Assembly (NCBI RefSeq): GCF_014323665.1
Contig: NZ_JABVEB010000001.1
Coordinates: 248,001-312,000 of the forward strand
Direction: 5' to 3'
DNA length: 64,000 nucleotides
Origin: Actinomadura sp. HBU206391
GTDB lineage: Bacteria; Actinomycetota; Actinomycetes; Streptosporangiales; Streptosporangiaceae
The notes under the pieces were generated by a model. It was not told where the DNA came from, searched no databases, and saw nothing but the letters and a program-made list of their open reading frames with translations. A program made the translations under genes and the position numbers. Below are positions 23,918-32,755 of the stretch, piece by piece (position 1 is the first letter of the stretch; every line of letters begins with the position of its first letter).

Positions 23918-26632
23918 GTGCGTCGAAGCAGGGTCCTGACCGCCGTAGCGGTCATGGCGGTCGGTCTCGGCACCTCCGCGACGCCCGCCCATGCGGCCGA
24001 GGACCCGTACGGGCGCGTGCTGAGCATCCTGCCGCCCGGCCAGTCCGGCGGGATCAACGCCACCGACCTCGCGAAGGTGCTGCTCGGCGACCCCGTGGGC
24101 CGGGTGGCCGTCGACGGGAAGAACGCACCGAAGAACTTCGCCGACCAGCTGGAGATGCACGACGCGCTGGGCCGGCTCGGCCCCGGTGAGATCGCGAACG
24201 CCGACCTGACGAAGTACTACAAGGACGCGGGCTTCGAACCCGACCGGGTCGTCCGCCAGGCCAGGCCGAAGCCGGGCGTGACCATCCGGTGGGACTCCTA
24301 CGGTGTGCCGTTCATCAAGGGTGCGACCCGTGCGGACGTCGCCTGGGGCGCCGGCTACGCGGGCACGATGGACCGGATGTTCCTGCAGGACGTACTGCGG
24401 CACGCGGGCGCCGCACGGTCGGCGGAGTTCCTCGGCGCGACCGAGGCCAACGTCGCCATGGACCAGGAACAACTGCGCACCGCGCCGTACACCGAGCAGG
24501 AGGCCGCCGACCAGATCACGACCGCGGCCGCTCGCTACGGCGCCGACGGGGCTGCACTGCTCCCCGTCGTGGACGCCTATCTCGCGGGCGTCAACGCCGC
24601 ACAGGGCAGGCTGTGCCCGCTCGGCCTGCCCGTCGGAGTGGACTGCCCGGCGGAGTATGTCGCCTTGGGCAAGACGCCGAAGAGGTGGACCCGCGCCGAC
24701 CTGACGTACGTCGCCTCGCTCGTCGGCGGCATCTTCGGCAAGGGCGGCGGCGGGGAGTACGCGAACGCGCTGTGGTTCCAGCGGCTGCGGCAGCGGTTCG
24801 GCGACGCCGAGGCCCGCAAGGTCTACGACGATCTGCGCGCCAAGAACGACCCGGAGGCGCCGACGACGGCCACCGTCACCTTCCCGTACGGCGGCAGCGG
24901 CGGCATCGATCCGGCGCGGCCCGGCGTGGCGCTGCCAGACCTCGACGGCCCGCAGGCACCGGGCACCGGCGCGACCGCCTCCGGCGACCTGCCGCGGCTG
25001 GACGACCTGCTCGGTAAAGGTAGGCGGCCCGCCCAGCCCGGCCGGTTGGACGTCCCCTTCGGCACGGTCGACCTGCGGCAGACGGCGAACGGGATGAGCA
25101 ACGCGGCCCTGGTCGCGGCCGACCACACCCGCAGCGGCCACCCGGTGGCGGTGTTCGGCCCGCAGACCGGTTACTACACTCCCCAGCTGCTGACCGAGCA
25201 GGTCCTCGACGGGCCGGGCGTCAAGGCGCGCGGCGTGGCGTTCGCGGGGACCAACCTGGTCGTCCAGCTCGGCCGGGGCGTCGACTACGCGTGGTCGGCC
25301 ACGAGCGCGAGCAGCGACATCGTCGACACCGTCGCCGAGCGGTTGTGCAACATGGACGGCTCGCCCGCCACCGTGAACTCGCAGGCGTACCTCAAGAACG
25401 GGGTCTGCACTCCGCTGGACTCGCGTACGCACACCGAGACGGCGCTGCCGAACCCGACCGCGCCCGGCCTGCCGAAGAGGCTGACGTTCCAGGTGCTCCG
25501 CACCCATCACGGCATCGTTCAGCTCCGTACGACCGCGGGGGGCACACCGGTGGCGATCGCGGCGCAGCGCAGCACCTACCGGCGCGAGGTCGACTCGATC
25601 ATCGGCTTCGCCCGCGCCAACGACCCGGGCCACGTCCGTGACGCCGCCTCGTTCCAGCGGGCGATGGAGGGGGTCGACTACACGTTCAACTGGTTCTACG
25701 CCGACAGCCGCGACATCGCCTACTTCGGCTCGGGTCTGCTGCCCGAGCGCTCGGCCGAGGTGGACTTCGACCTGCCCCGCTGGGGCGACGCCCGCTATGA
25801 CTGGCAGGGCTTCCTGCCGTTCGAGAGCCACGCCCGCCAGATCAACCCGCCGACCGGCCACCTGGTCAGCTGGAACAACAAGCAGGCGCCCGGCTTCTCG
25901 GCCGCCGACAGCGCCTGGGGCTACGGCCCGGTGTACCGCAGCCTGGCGCTGTCCGACCGGATCGCCGGTGCCCGCGACGTGACCCGCGAATCGCTCGCCG
26001 GTCTCGTGCAGGACGCGGCCACCGTCGACTCGAGGGCCCGCCACACGCTGCCGATGCTGCTCGACGCGCTCGGGGACGACCCGCAGGCCGCCGACGCGGC
26101 GGGGCTGCTCCGCGCCTGGCTGGCGGGCGGCGCGCACCGGGTGGACCGGGATCGCGACGGCTCGTACGACCACCAGGCGGCGATCGCGATCTTCGACGCG
26201 TGGTGGGAGGACGCGGCCAAGAGCACGCTGCGCGGCGGCCTCGGCTCGCTCGTCGACCAGCTGCCCCAGCGGCTCGACGACCACCCGCGGCAAGGACTCG
26301 GCTCGGCGTGGAACGGCGTCGCCTGGTACGGGTACGTCAGCAAGGACCTGCGGCAGCTGCTCGGACAGCCGGTGACGGGCGGGTGGCATCGCTCGTACTG
26401 CGGTGACGGCTCACTCGCCGCCTGCCGCCAGGACCTGCGGAGTTCTCTGTCCGCGGCGGTGTCGCGGCTGCTCCAGGCGCAGGGTGTGACGACCGCCGGT
26501 GCCCTGACCTATGACAAGCACACCGACGACATCCGCACGGTCACCGCCGGCGTCGTCGGCGTCCGTCCGATCGACTGGCAGAACCGGCCGACCTTCCAGC
26601 AGGTGGTGGCGTACACGGCGCAGCGTTCCTGA
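23918..26632 (+). CDS. Secreted penicillin-acylase-family Ntn hydrolase
   Basis: About 904 residues from the GTG at 23918, with GGAGG five bases away. A signal peptide (MRRSRVLTAVAVMAVGLGTSA..., cleavage near AHA) sends it out of the cell. The precursor layout is that of penicillin/AHL acylases: alpha chain with VTIRWDSYGVPFIKGATRADVAWGAGYA and MDRMFLQDVLRHAGAARSAE; the beta chain would start at Ser394 in ANGMSNAALVA, the autocatalytic nucleophile; then GVDYAWSATSASSD and NWFYADSRDIAYFGSG. The family hydrolyses amide bonds of beta-lactams, acyl-homoserine lactones or cyclic lipopeptides. The substrate cannot be decided here. Confidence 0.92.
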   Translation: MRRSRVLTAVAVMAVGLGTSATPAHAAEDPYGRVLSILPPGQSGGINATDLAKVLLGDPVGRVAVDGKNAPKNFADQLEMHDALGRLGPGEIANADLTKYYKDAGFEPDRVVRQARPKPGVTIRWDSYGVPFIKGATRADVAWGAGYAGTMDRMFLQDVLRHAGAARSAEFLGATEANVAMDQEQLRTAPYTEQEAADQITTAAARYGADGAALLPVVDAYLAGVNAAQGRLCPLGLPVGVDCPAEYVALGKTPKRWTRADLTYVASLVGGIFGKGGGGEYANALWFQRLRQRFGDAEARKVYDDLRAKNDPEAPTTATVTFPYGGSGGIDPARPGVALPDLDGPQAPGTGATASGDLPRLDDLLGKGRRPAQPGRLDVPFGTVDLRQTANGMSNAALVAADHTRSGHPVAVFGPQTGYYTPQLLTEQVLDGPGVKARGVAFAGTNLVVQLGRGVDYAWSATSASSDIVDTVAERLCNMDGSPATVNSQAYLKNGVCTPLDSRTHTETALPNPTAPGLPKRLTFQVLRTHHGIVQLRTTAGGTPVAIAAQRSTYRREVDSIIGFARANDPGHVRDAASFQRAMEGVDYTFNWFYADSRDIAYFGSGLLPERSAEVDFDLPRWGDARYDWQGFLPFESHARQINPPTGHLVSWNNKQAPGFSAADSAWGYGPVYRSLALSDRIAGARDVTRESLAGLVQDAATVDSRARHTLPMLLDALGDDPQAADAAGLLRAWLAGGAHRVDRDRDGSYDHQAAIAIFDAWWEDAAKSTLRGGLGSLVDQLPQRLDDHPRQGLGSAWNGVAWYGYVSKDLRQLLGQPVTGGWHRSYCGDGSLAACRQDLRSSLSAAVSRLLQAQGVTTAGALTYDKHTDDIRTVTAGVVGVRPIDWQNRPTFQQVVAYTAQRS

Positions 26633-26648
26633 TCAGGGTGCGACCAGG

Positions 26649-27188
26649 TCAGAGCAGGGGGGTGTAGGACGTCTCATAGACGGAGTCGCCCTCTTCGTGC
26701 CGGGCGATGGGCTGGAAATCCGGGACGGTGCGAGCAGCGCTGGACCGCAGACGCGCGAGGGCCTCTTCGGCGGTGGGAGGCACCACATCGAGCAGGGCGA
26801 GAAGCGCGGCGCGGTCGGCGGGGAAATCGGGATCGTCGTCGGTGATCTCCTTCTCCAGCTCCTCGACTGAATGGCCGCGGCCCAGCTCCTGCCAGTAGGG
26901 GTAAGCGGCGATCAGAGTGACGGCCTCGACCAGGTCGGAGGCGAACAGCGTGGCCCCGCCCTCGGAGTCGGTGTACAGCACCGGGCGTGGACCACCCGGC
27001 GCGCCGCACAGGAAGTAGGTGCCGCCGGCGCCGTCTCCCGCGATCGGTGTCAGCGGCAGGCCGGACGGGATCCTCAGCTCTTCGATCGGGTCGCGACGTG
27101 CGATGTCGAAGTCACCGGGCCACGCCAGCAGTCCGGCCAGATCAGGTTCGGCTTCGATGCGGCGGAGGAGATCATCACTAGCGGTCAT
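26649..27188 (-). CDS. Acidic protein of unknown function, possibly SUKH-like
   Basis: 179 residues, acidic. GGTYFLCGAPGGPRPVLYTDSEGGATLFASDLVEAVTLIAAYPYW is reminiscent of SMI1/KNR4 (SUKH) immunity proteins, where a strand pair carries a small-residue-rich turn. The match is weak. It converges on the acylase gene with 16 bases between. No toxin gene adjoins it. Confidence 0.6.
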   Translation of the reverse strand: MTASDDLLRRIEAEPDLAGLLAWPGDFDIARRDPIEELRIPSGLPLTPIAGDGAGGTYFLCGAPGGPRPVLYTDSEGGATLFASDLVEAVTLIAAYPYWQELGRGHSVEELEKEITDDDPDFPADRAALLALLDVVPPTAEEALARLRSSAARTVPDFQPIARHEEGDSVYETSYTPLL

Positions 27189-27228
27189 GGGCGGACTCTA
27201 GCGCCACGACGAGCGCGCCGATGGTCGG

Positions 27229-28380
27229 TCAGAGACGGCCGGAGGGCCGGCGCCCGCCTTTGACGGCCACGACCTGCTCGGGGGTGAAAGGCGGGCTGAG
27301 CAGGTCATCGCGCTGGGCCTGGCAGCGGAACAGGTCGGCGATGTAGTGCATGCGGTCGGGCAGGTCCGACCAGTCCCGTGCACCGGTGCCGAGCAGGCTG
27401 TCGGTCGTCGGGTCGATCTCGCGGAGCAACGCCAGCAGTTCCGGGTCGGACAGCTGCGAGAGCACCGGCGGGAACTCGGCGGGCAGGTCCTGCCCCAGAT
27501 AGAGCAGCTGACCGCTGGGCAGCGAGAGCGTCATCATGTGCTCGGTGACCGCGTGGCGGGCCACCGTGCGCGCATGGCGGGCCAGATGCTCGCAGGCGAC
27601 GCGCAGCAGGCGCCGCCTGCCCGACAACGCCAAGATCGCCAGGCGGAGCCGCCGGCGCAGGCCGCCGCCCGGTAGGAGCAGATCGAGGAGCCGGCGCTCG
27701 ACCTCGTCAGGATCGACGATGGGCGCCTCGAGGGCCGCGGTGATCTCCGGTTGCAGCCGGGTCTGCTCGTGCACGCCGATCTCGAGGTTGGCCAGGAGCA
27801 GCAGCTCGGCCAGGCGTTTCGGGTCCGAGGTGAACAGTGCCTGGTGGTATCGGGTGAAGGCCTGCCGGAGGTACCGCTGCCCCTCTGGCGGATCACCCGG
27901 CCGGAGCGCGGCGCAGAACTCCGCGATCTGATGCTCGCCGTCCGCCTGCTCTCCGGAGAAGGCGGCCAGGAAACGGGCGAACTCGCGGGCGATCTCCGCG
28001 AAGACCTTTCGGTTTCCCTCGGCGGCCGCGTCGCCCGCCGCATCGAGGCCGACGACCGCCGCGACCGTTTGGAGCACCAGCCGGTCGGCGTCGCGGCGGA
28101 CGCGCCGGGGGATGATCCACCGCAGGCGCCGAACGACCAGCGCGGCGCAGTCCCGAGTGTCGGGAGAGGAACCCAGCAACCGTTCGAGGTGACGCGCCAG
28201 GTCCTCCTGCCGGATGGTCTGACCGGCCTGCTTGGACGCCCAGACCGCGAACGTGCACCAGTTCGCCGCTCGGCCGATGCGCGTGACCAGCGCTGTGGAC
28301 AGCTCGTGGTAGCACTGTGTGATCTGCAGGTTGCGCACGACCGGATCGGTGTGCGCGGTGATCCGGTCGACCTCGGACAT
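27229..28380 (-). CDS. Conserved helical protein of unknown function
   Basis: 383 residues from the ATG at 28380 (MSEVDRITAHTDPVVRNLQITQCYHELS); a longer reading from upstream codons is possible but lacks a ribosome site. The sequence is almost all helix, rich in Arg and Leu, with HARTVARHAVTEHMMTLSLP and YLGQDLPAEFPPVLSQLSDPELLALL. No membrane segment or enzyme motif is visible. I do not recognise the family. It lies downstream of the SMI1-like gene on the same strand, 165 bases away. Confidence 0.65.
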   Translation of the reverse strand: MSEVDRITAHTDPVVRNLQITQCYHELSTALVTRIGRAANWCTFAVWASKQAGQTIRQEDLARHLERLLGSSPDTRDCAALVVRRLRWIIPRRVRRDADRLVLQTVAAVVGLDAAGDAAAEGNRKVFAEIAREFARFLAAFSGEQADGEHQIAEFCAALRPGDPPEGQRYLRQAFTRYHQALFTSDPKRLAELLLLANLEIGVHEQTRLQPEITAALEAPIVDPDEVERRLLDLLLPGGGLRRRLRLAILALSGRRRLLRVACEHLARHARTVARHAVTEHMMTLSLPSGQLLYLGQDLPAEFPPVLSQLSDPELLALLREIDPTTDSLLGTGARDWSDLPDRMHYIADLFRCQAQRDDLLSPPFTPEQVVAVKGGRRPSGRL

Positions 28381-28545
28381 GGTGGGCACGCCTGCGCCCT
28401 GGGAGGCGGCCTCTGCCGGAGTGGTGCTCACGGGCGTCCGCAGCCGGCGTCGAAGTGCGCGTTGACGCTGAGCGCCATCCCCCACCTCACCATTCCCTCG
28501 AGGCCGCGATCTTTTCGCGGGAGGGACACGGCCGGCGCCTGTGGC

Positions 28546-29835
28546 TCACTCGTGGTCACCCCGCCGCATCGAGAGGATCTCCCGTCCCCTGTCCGCAGTG
28601 ATCATCTCAGCGAGCACCGGATGGGCGAACAAGGCGACCGGGGCGATGTGGTCCTCGCTCACCGGGCGCCACAGCCTGATGGCCTCCCGCAGCTCCGGCC
28701 ACGCGGCATCGGTGAGACGCCGCCGGGCCTCATGAACACCTCCGACGTCCTCGAAGGACAGGCCGGCTGCGATCCCGGGCGAGCTCCGCGGGGCGGTGAC
28801 CGGGCCCTGCTGCCGGAACGCGGGGTCGGCGGTGAGGCGATCGATGATCTGATGCACCGCCGTGTCGAATTCGGGGTTTCCGAACGTGAGACGGGAGCCG
28901 GGGTCGCGGAGCCGCGCCTGATACTCGGCGATGAGCAGCTGCATCGATTCCCCTCCGCGCTGCATGAGTAGTTGCAGCGTGGCACGCTCGCGGCGGTGGG
29001 TGAGCCGGTCCTCGGTGAACAGCAGGGGCAGCAGTTCTTCGGTGAACAGCGGATCTTGCAGGAACTCGGCTGGGTCGTCGCGGTTGAGCACGATATGGCT
29101 CATGACCACGGTGTACCAGTTGCCGAGCATGGCCAGCATCTGAAAACGCAGCAGCCTGGCCCGGTCACGTCCGAAGCCCTCCGCCTCTTCCAGCACGGCC
29201 AGGGGTTCGTCGATCTCGCCGGCGAGTGCGGCGAGCCGCGCCTGTTCGACCCTGTCGTCCCAGTGATCCCGTGTCTGTCCCGCCGGTTTCCGGAGGGCGT
29301 GGAACGACGTGTACAGGTCGTACATCAGGTCGTGGAAGGAGCCGTGGCGTACCGGTCCCGTCCCAGACCACGAGGCGAGCTCGTAGGCGGCCCATTCGCC
29401 GCTCTCGTCCACGTCGTTCGGGTCGAGAAAGAGGACGCAGGCGTCACCCGTGAGGGAGATGCGCAGGGACCTTCCAAGGACGTCGCCGTCGTCCTCCTCG
29501 TCCTTGTCCGCGTATCCCCCGTACGCGTCGATCCAGTCGCGGTCGGCCGTGTCGCGCAGCCACTCGAGCTCGGCCGCGCCCGTGAGCCGGTCGATGAAGT
29601 CGCCCGCGTTGCGCCACCCGTTCGTCACCAGGAGGAATTCGCGCAGCGATGGTGGCAGCGAGTGGCCGAGCCGGGCCTCCGCGGCTGCGACCTCCTCGGC
29701 ACTCGCCGGAGCGAAGCCGAGCCAGGCGTCCCGTATGACGTCCTCGTCCAGCGGCTCTTCCTTCTCGGGATCGTGCGTGGAGATCCACTCCTCGCTCCAG
29801 CGCTTCAAGAAGGGCTGCCACCGCTCGCGTTCCAT
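28546..29835 (-). CDS. SMI1/KNR4 (SUKH) domain protein
   Basis: 429 residues from the ATG at 29835, with AGAGGAACG before it. The N-terminal third is a SUKH fold: APASAEEVAAAEARLGHSLPPSLREFLLVTNGWRNAGDFI, then ISLTGDACVLFLDPNDVDESGEWAAYELASW. SUKH proteins are common immunity proteins against polymorphic toxins and DNA-directed effectors. The remaining 250 residues are a helical extension (RARLLRFQMLAMLGNWYTVVM) whose role is unknown. No toxin gene is adjacent. Confidence 0.82.
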   Translation of the reverse strand: MERERWQPFLKRWSEEWISTHDPEKEEPLDEDVIRDAWLGFAPASAEEVAAAEARLGHSLPPSLREFLLVTNGWRNAGDFIDRLTGAAELEWLRDTADRDWIDAYGGYADKDEEDDGDVLGRSLRISLTGDACVLFLDPNDVDESGEWAAYELASWSGTGPVRHGSFHDLMYDLYTSFHALRKPAGQTRDHWDDRVEQARLAALAGEIDEPLAVLEEAEGFGRDRARLLRFQMLAMLGNWYTVVMSHIVLNRDDPAEFLQDPLFTEELLPLLFTEDRLTHRRERATLQLLMQRGGESMQLLIAEYQARLRDPGSRLTFGNPEFDTAVHQIIDRLTADPAFRQQGPVTAPRSSPGIAAGLSFEDVGGVHEARRRLTDAAWPELREAIRLWRPVSEDHIAPVALFAHPVLAEMITADRGREILSMRRGDHE

Positions 29836-29997
29836 CGACCGTTCCTCTGTGCTCGGTATCGCTGCGCCCACATCACCAGACGGGTACGACGTTTCGCATC
29901 GGCTCGGCGAGGTGACGGAAAGAACGGTTCTTGTCAGACTTTTCCGCAACGATGCGGCGGATGCCACCGACGACACGGCAGGGAAAGCGGCGGGTGT

Positions 29998-30096
29998 GGG
30001 TTCCGGCGGGCGAGCGCCGCATGGCGCGCGGATGGTCTCCTGCGGTTGCGTCCGACTCGCGCCAACGGACTTCTCCGTGTAACCCCTGCCGAGTGA
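29998..30096 (+). pseudogene. Short relic of a sigma-factor SnoaL-like domain
   Basis: A fragment reading ASAAWRADGLLRLRPTRANG and stopping at 30096. It repeats the LRLRPTRANG segment and preceding WRA of the sigma-factor relic at 21680-22081, with clear nucleotide similarity over about 45 bases. Nothing else of the gene survives. Low information content makes the exact ends uncertain. Confidence 0.5.
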
Positions 30097-30107
30097 ACGA
30101 GCGAGTC

Positions 30108-30248
30108 ATGCACATCGCTAATGCCGTCGAGCGGCTACAGGCCGTCACCCGTGTGGTCCTCGCGGACTTCGAGGGCAAGCGGGGCTACCCACCCGGCGAG
30201 AATCTGGTCGTCCCGGCCTCAGGGCCAGAGGACTTCTTGGCGGCCTAG
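30108..30248 (+). CDS. Very small ORF, doubtful
   Basis: 46 codons (MHIANAVERLQAVTRVVLADFEGKR...) with codon usage like the neighbours but no good ribosome binding site. It ends within the last codons of the opposing glucoamylase relic. It may be a fragment of a lost gene. No family is recognised. Confidence 0.25.
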   Translation: MHIANAVERLQAVTRVVLADFEGKRGYPPGENLVVPASGPEDFLAA

Positions 30249-30676
30249 CTGAGCGCCTGGGCCGTACGGATCAGGTTGATATGGGTGAACGCCTGAGGGA
30301 ACCAGCCCAGCTGGCGCGCCTGGACGGGGTCGTACTCCTCGGCGAGCAGGCCGACGTCGTTGGTGAGGGTGAGCAGCCGCTCGAACAGCTCCATGGCCTC
30401 GTCCTTGCGCCCGATGAGCGCGAGCGATTCGGCCGGCCAGAAGACGCCTATCGCCTGCCACGCCGTACATGACCTGGAGGTCCTCCGGGCGGCCCGCGAC
30501 GGCGCGGAGCAACCAGTCGCGGGTTCCGGGTGGTGCGATGGGCTCCACGCGAACACGAACGCCCGGCGTTGCCGTGCGGCGATCGGTGCCGGTGTGCCGG
30601 TCGCCCATGGGCCGTCGCGACCGACGAGGGCGGCTGATCGCGTGTCGCCGATGAGGGCATAGTCCTCGATCCGCAC
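30245..30676 (-). pseudogene. Relic of a GH15 glucoamylase/trehalase
   Basis: From a GTG at 30676 the reverse strand reads VRIEDYALIGDTRSAALVGRDG, the standard N-terminus of GH15 trehalase/glucoamylase-like enzymes of about 600 residues. A central piece, GTRDWLLRAVAGRPEDLQVMYGVAG, lies in another frame near 30460-30520. The C-terminal EAMELFERLLTLTNDVGLLAEEYDP ... GWFPQAFTHINLIRTAQAL is back in the first frame. Most of the catalytic domain has been deleted, leaving about 430 of 1800 bases. The enzyme is lost. Confidence 0.82.
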
Positions 30677-30826
30677 GTGGCCCACGCCACCCGCTGGGAG
30701 GCACGCCATCGCGGGCGGGTCTTCACCTGTTTGACCTGCGGAAACACCCCTGGTGTCGGTCTCCTGCGAGGTGTCCTCATCCGTTGGGCCGGCCCGTACG
30801 TCGGTGGGGTCGTCTAGCTTGGCGCC

Positions 30827-32257
30827 GTGGATCACGACGAGGGCCCGCTCGGCCCGAACCTGCGCGCCGCCATCAACGACGCGATGCTCCCCGTACGCGA
30901 CCATCGAGGGCTGATGCCGCTTGACGAGGCGCGCACGCGTCTCTCCGGTCTGGCGGTCTTCCGGAAGGGCGAGGGGGCGCTCGTCGGCGGCAGGTTCGTG
31001 CTGGAGTCGGACATGACGTGGGCGGCGCTGCTCAGTCTCGAAGGCGCGGAGGAGTTCGTAGGCCACGCGCGGCGGCTGCGATGGGAGTTCCACGTTCGCG
31101 GCCGGGACAATCTCGCCCTCACCGAGCGCTATGGCGACGGCGTCCTGCCGTGGATCGCGGATCGGGTGGACCGCAACGGGATGCTGCACAACGTCCCCTG
31201 GTGCGTGCTGCCGTGCCTGCTGGCCTCGGGAGCCGAGCAGGCGTACGAAATCGCCGCCAGGGTCCGGGGTGTGACGGAATCGATCGACGGCGGCTTGTTC
31301 TCGCCTCACCATCAGGATGTCGAGGTCCTGTGCCAGTGGATCACCCGCCATCCGGAGCGGGGCCACCGGCTGCTCGCCGAGCGCGCGGCCGCGGAAGACG
31401 AGATCGCCCAGGAGACGATCCGTACGCTCCACAGCACCGACCCCCGGGGAACGACTCACCGGCTCACCGCCGCGGTCGGTGCGGCCGCGACCGAGGCGCT
31501 CCTCGACCGGCTCGCTCTGGTGACGCGGTCCCTGCCGGCCGCGATACAGGCCGCGCTCGATGCCGCTCCGCAGGTCGAGGCGCCGCCGAGCGATCCGCTC
31601 ATGATCGCCGAGCTGGACGAGTACTCCGCGGACTTCGACTTCCCGATCTGGGACAACACCAATTATTTCTGTGCGGCGATGCGGATGACCGGGTTCATCA
31701 ACCCGGGCGGCACCGACGGCCTGGTCTTCCAGTCGCTCGTGACCGGCCTCGGCGAGGAGAACGTACGGCTGGAGCTGCACAGGTTCGGCTTCGGGATGAC
31801 ATCGGGGACGATCTGGGACGCGGATTCCGAGATCCTCGATGAGGACGAGGCCGGGGAGATCCAGCGGGCCAGGAGCGCCGGCACCGTACGGCTGCCGAAC
31901 GGTCACGCGCGGGTCGACCTCGCCCGGGATCCCGACTTCGGTGATCATCTCGGCCCGCTCGAGACCCTGATGCTGCGGCTCACCGATTCGCGTGAGCTGT
32001 GCGACCGTACGTTCCTGTCCGCCGAGCAGCTCAAGGAGCCATTGGGCCTGCCCGCCGAGGCCAGGCCGCTGTTCACGCTCGACGAATGGCGTCATCCGGG
32101 TGCCGGCGAGCCGGCGAGCGACTCCGAAGACCTCTGCCTCGCGGTCGAGGCGCTCCGGTCCCGCCGTGCAATCTCCGCGTCCCTCACCGGTACGTCCCGT
32201 GATGTTCCGCTGCGGGATCGCATCGGAATCATCGGCGGATGGGGAGAGGCCTGGTAG
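30827..32257 (+). CDS. Conserved protein of unknown function
   Basis: 476 residues from a GTG at 30827, near a convincing codon-usage onset but without a strong ribosome site. The sequence mixes helices and strands; FDFPIWDNTNYFCAAMRMTGF and FQSLVTGLGEENVRLELHRFGFG are distinctive, and there are no membrane or catalytic signatures. The 3' end overlaps the start of the ECF sigma relic by 19 bases. I do not recognise the family. Confidence 0.65.
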   Translation: MDHDEGPLGPNLRAAINDAMLPVRDHRGLMPLDEARTRLSGLAVFRKGEGALVGGRFVLESDMTWAALLSLEGAEEFVGHARRLRWEFHVRGRDNLALTERYGDGVLPWIADRVDRNGMLHNVPWCVLPCLLASGAEQAYEIAARVRGVTESIDGGLFSPHHQDVEVLCQWITRHPERGHRLLAERAAAEDEIAQETIRTLHSTDPRGTTHRLTAAVGAAATEALLDRLALVTRSLPAAIQAALDAAPQVEAPPSDPLMIAELDEYSADFDFPIWDNTNYFCAAMRMTGFINPGGTDGLVFQSLVTGLGEENVRLELHRFGFGMTSGTIWDADSEILDEDEAGEIQRARSAGTVRLPNGHARVDLARDPDFGDHLGPLETLMLRLTDSRELCDRTFLSAEQLKEPLGLPAEARPLFTLDEWRHPGAGEPASDSEDLCLAVEALRSRRAISASLTGTSRDVPLRDRIGIIGGWGEAW

Positions 32258-32616
32258 CGAACGCGGACGTCGTCCACCGGGAGACGTACGGCCTGATCAC
32301 CGCCTACGCCGCGCGCCGATGTGACTCGCCGCAGGACGCGGCGGATGTCATGGCGGAGACCCTCACCATCGCCTGGCGGCGGGTGGAAGAGTTGCCCCCG
32401 GGCAGGAGGCCACGCTGTGGTTGTACGGCGTGGCGCGCAAGATGCTGGCGAATCATCGCCGTGGCCAGGTCCGCCGCCAGTCCCGCAGCGTCGAGCTCGA
32501 CGCGGAGATGGCCGATACTACGCGGACTCTCCGGAGAGCCGGGCGGAGTTGATCACCATCGCCCAGGTGTTCCGGGCCCTCCCCGAGGACGACCGAGAGC
32601 TGCTGTCGATGGACGG
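32239..32616 (+). pseudogene. Relic of an ECF RNA polymerase sigma factor
   Basis: Three frames carry consecutive pieces of one SigE-like ECF factor. The sigma-2 region is DVVHRETYGLITAYAARRC with DVMAETLTIAWRRVEELPPG. After a frameshift in the C/G run near 32397-32403 comes QEATLWLYGVARKMLANHRR. After a second shift near 32513-32520 comes SPESRAELITIAQVFRALPE, then DDRELLSM at the start of sigma-4. The HTH that contacts the -35 element is missing. It overlaps the preceding gene at 32239, suggesting former coupling. Confidence 0.8.
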
Positions 32617-32755
32617 TGGTCGCGGAGGGGCGATCTCGTACGCCAACTCCGCGGTCGAGGTCCGGCTCGAAGGTAAGGATTACGTCGCTCGCGTCAAAGA
32701 CCCGTTCGCGGACCACGAGAAGTACAGCAGTGCGTTCAGAGCGGTCGGACTGAGC
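32617..32755 (+). pseudogene. Fragment of a gene formerly downstream of the sigma factor
   Basis: In the same frame as the last sigma piece, the product becomes VEVRLEGKDYVARVKDPFADHEKYSSAF. This is unlike any sigma region and resembles the lumenal part of the anti-sigma-like protein often encoded after such sigma genes. It breaks off exactly where the opposing Rpn-family gene ends (32756). Both junctions look like deletions. Confidence 0.5.

Noticed and set aside
23600..26389. 929-codon reverse frame opposite the acylase gene
   Set aside because: Its low-complexity composition is typical of antisense frames in high-GC DNA. The forward strand has signal peptide and Ntn-hydrolase motifs.
27346..28971. 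Forward frames opposite the two unknown/SMI1-like genes
   Set aside because: They lack ribosome sites. The SUKH motif and an AGAGGAACG-preceded start are on the reverse strand.
30245..32095. Single 616-codon reverse gene containing the GH15 ends
   Set aside because: Most of it is antisense to the 476-residue forward gene at 30827. Only the part below 30676 has GH15 similarity, with pieces in two frames.
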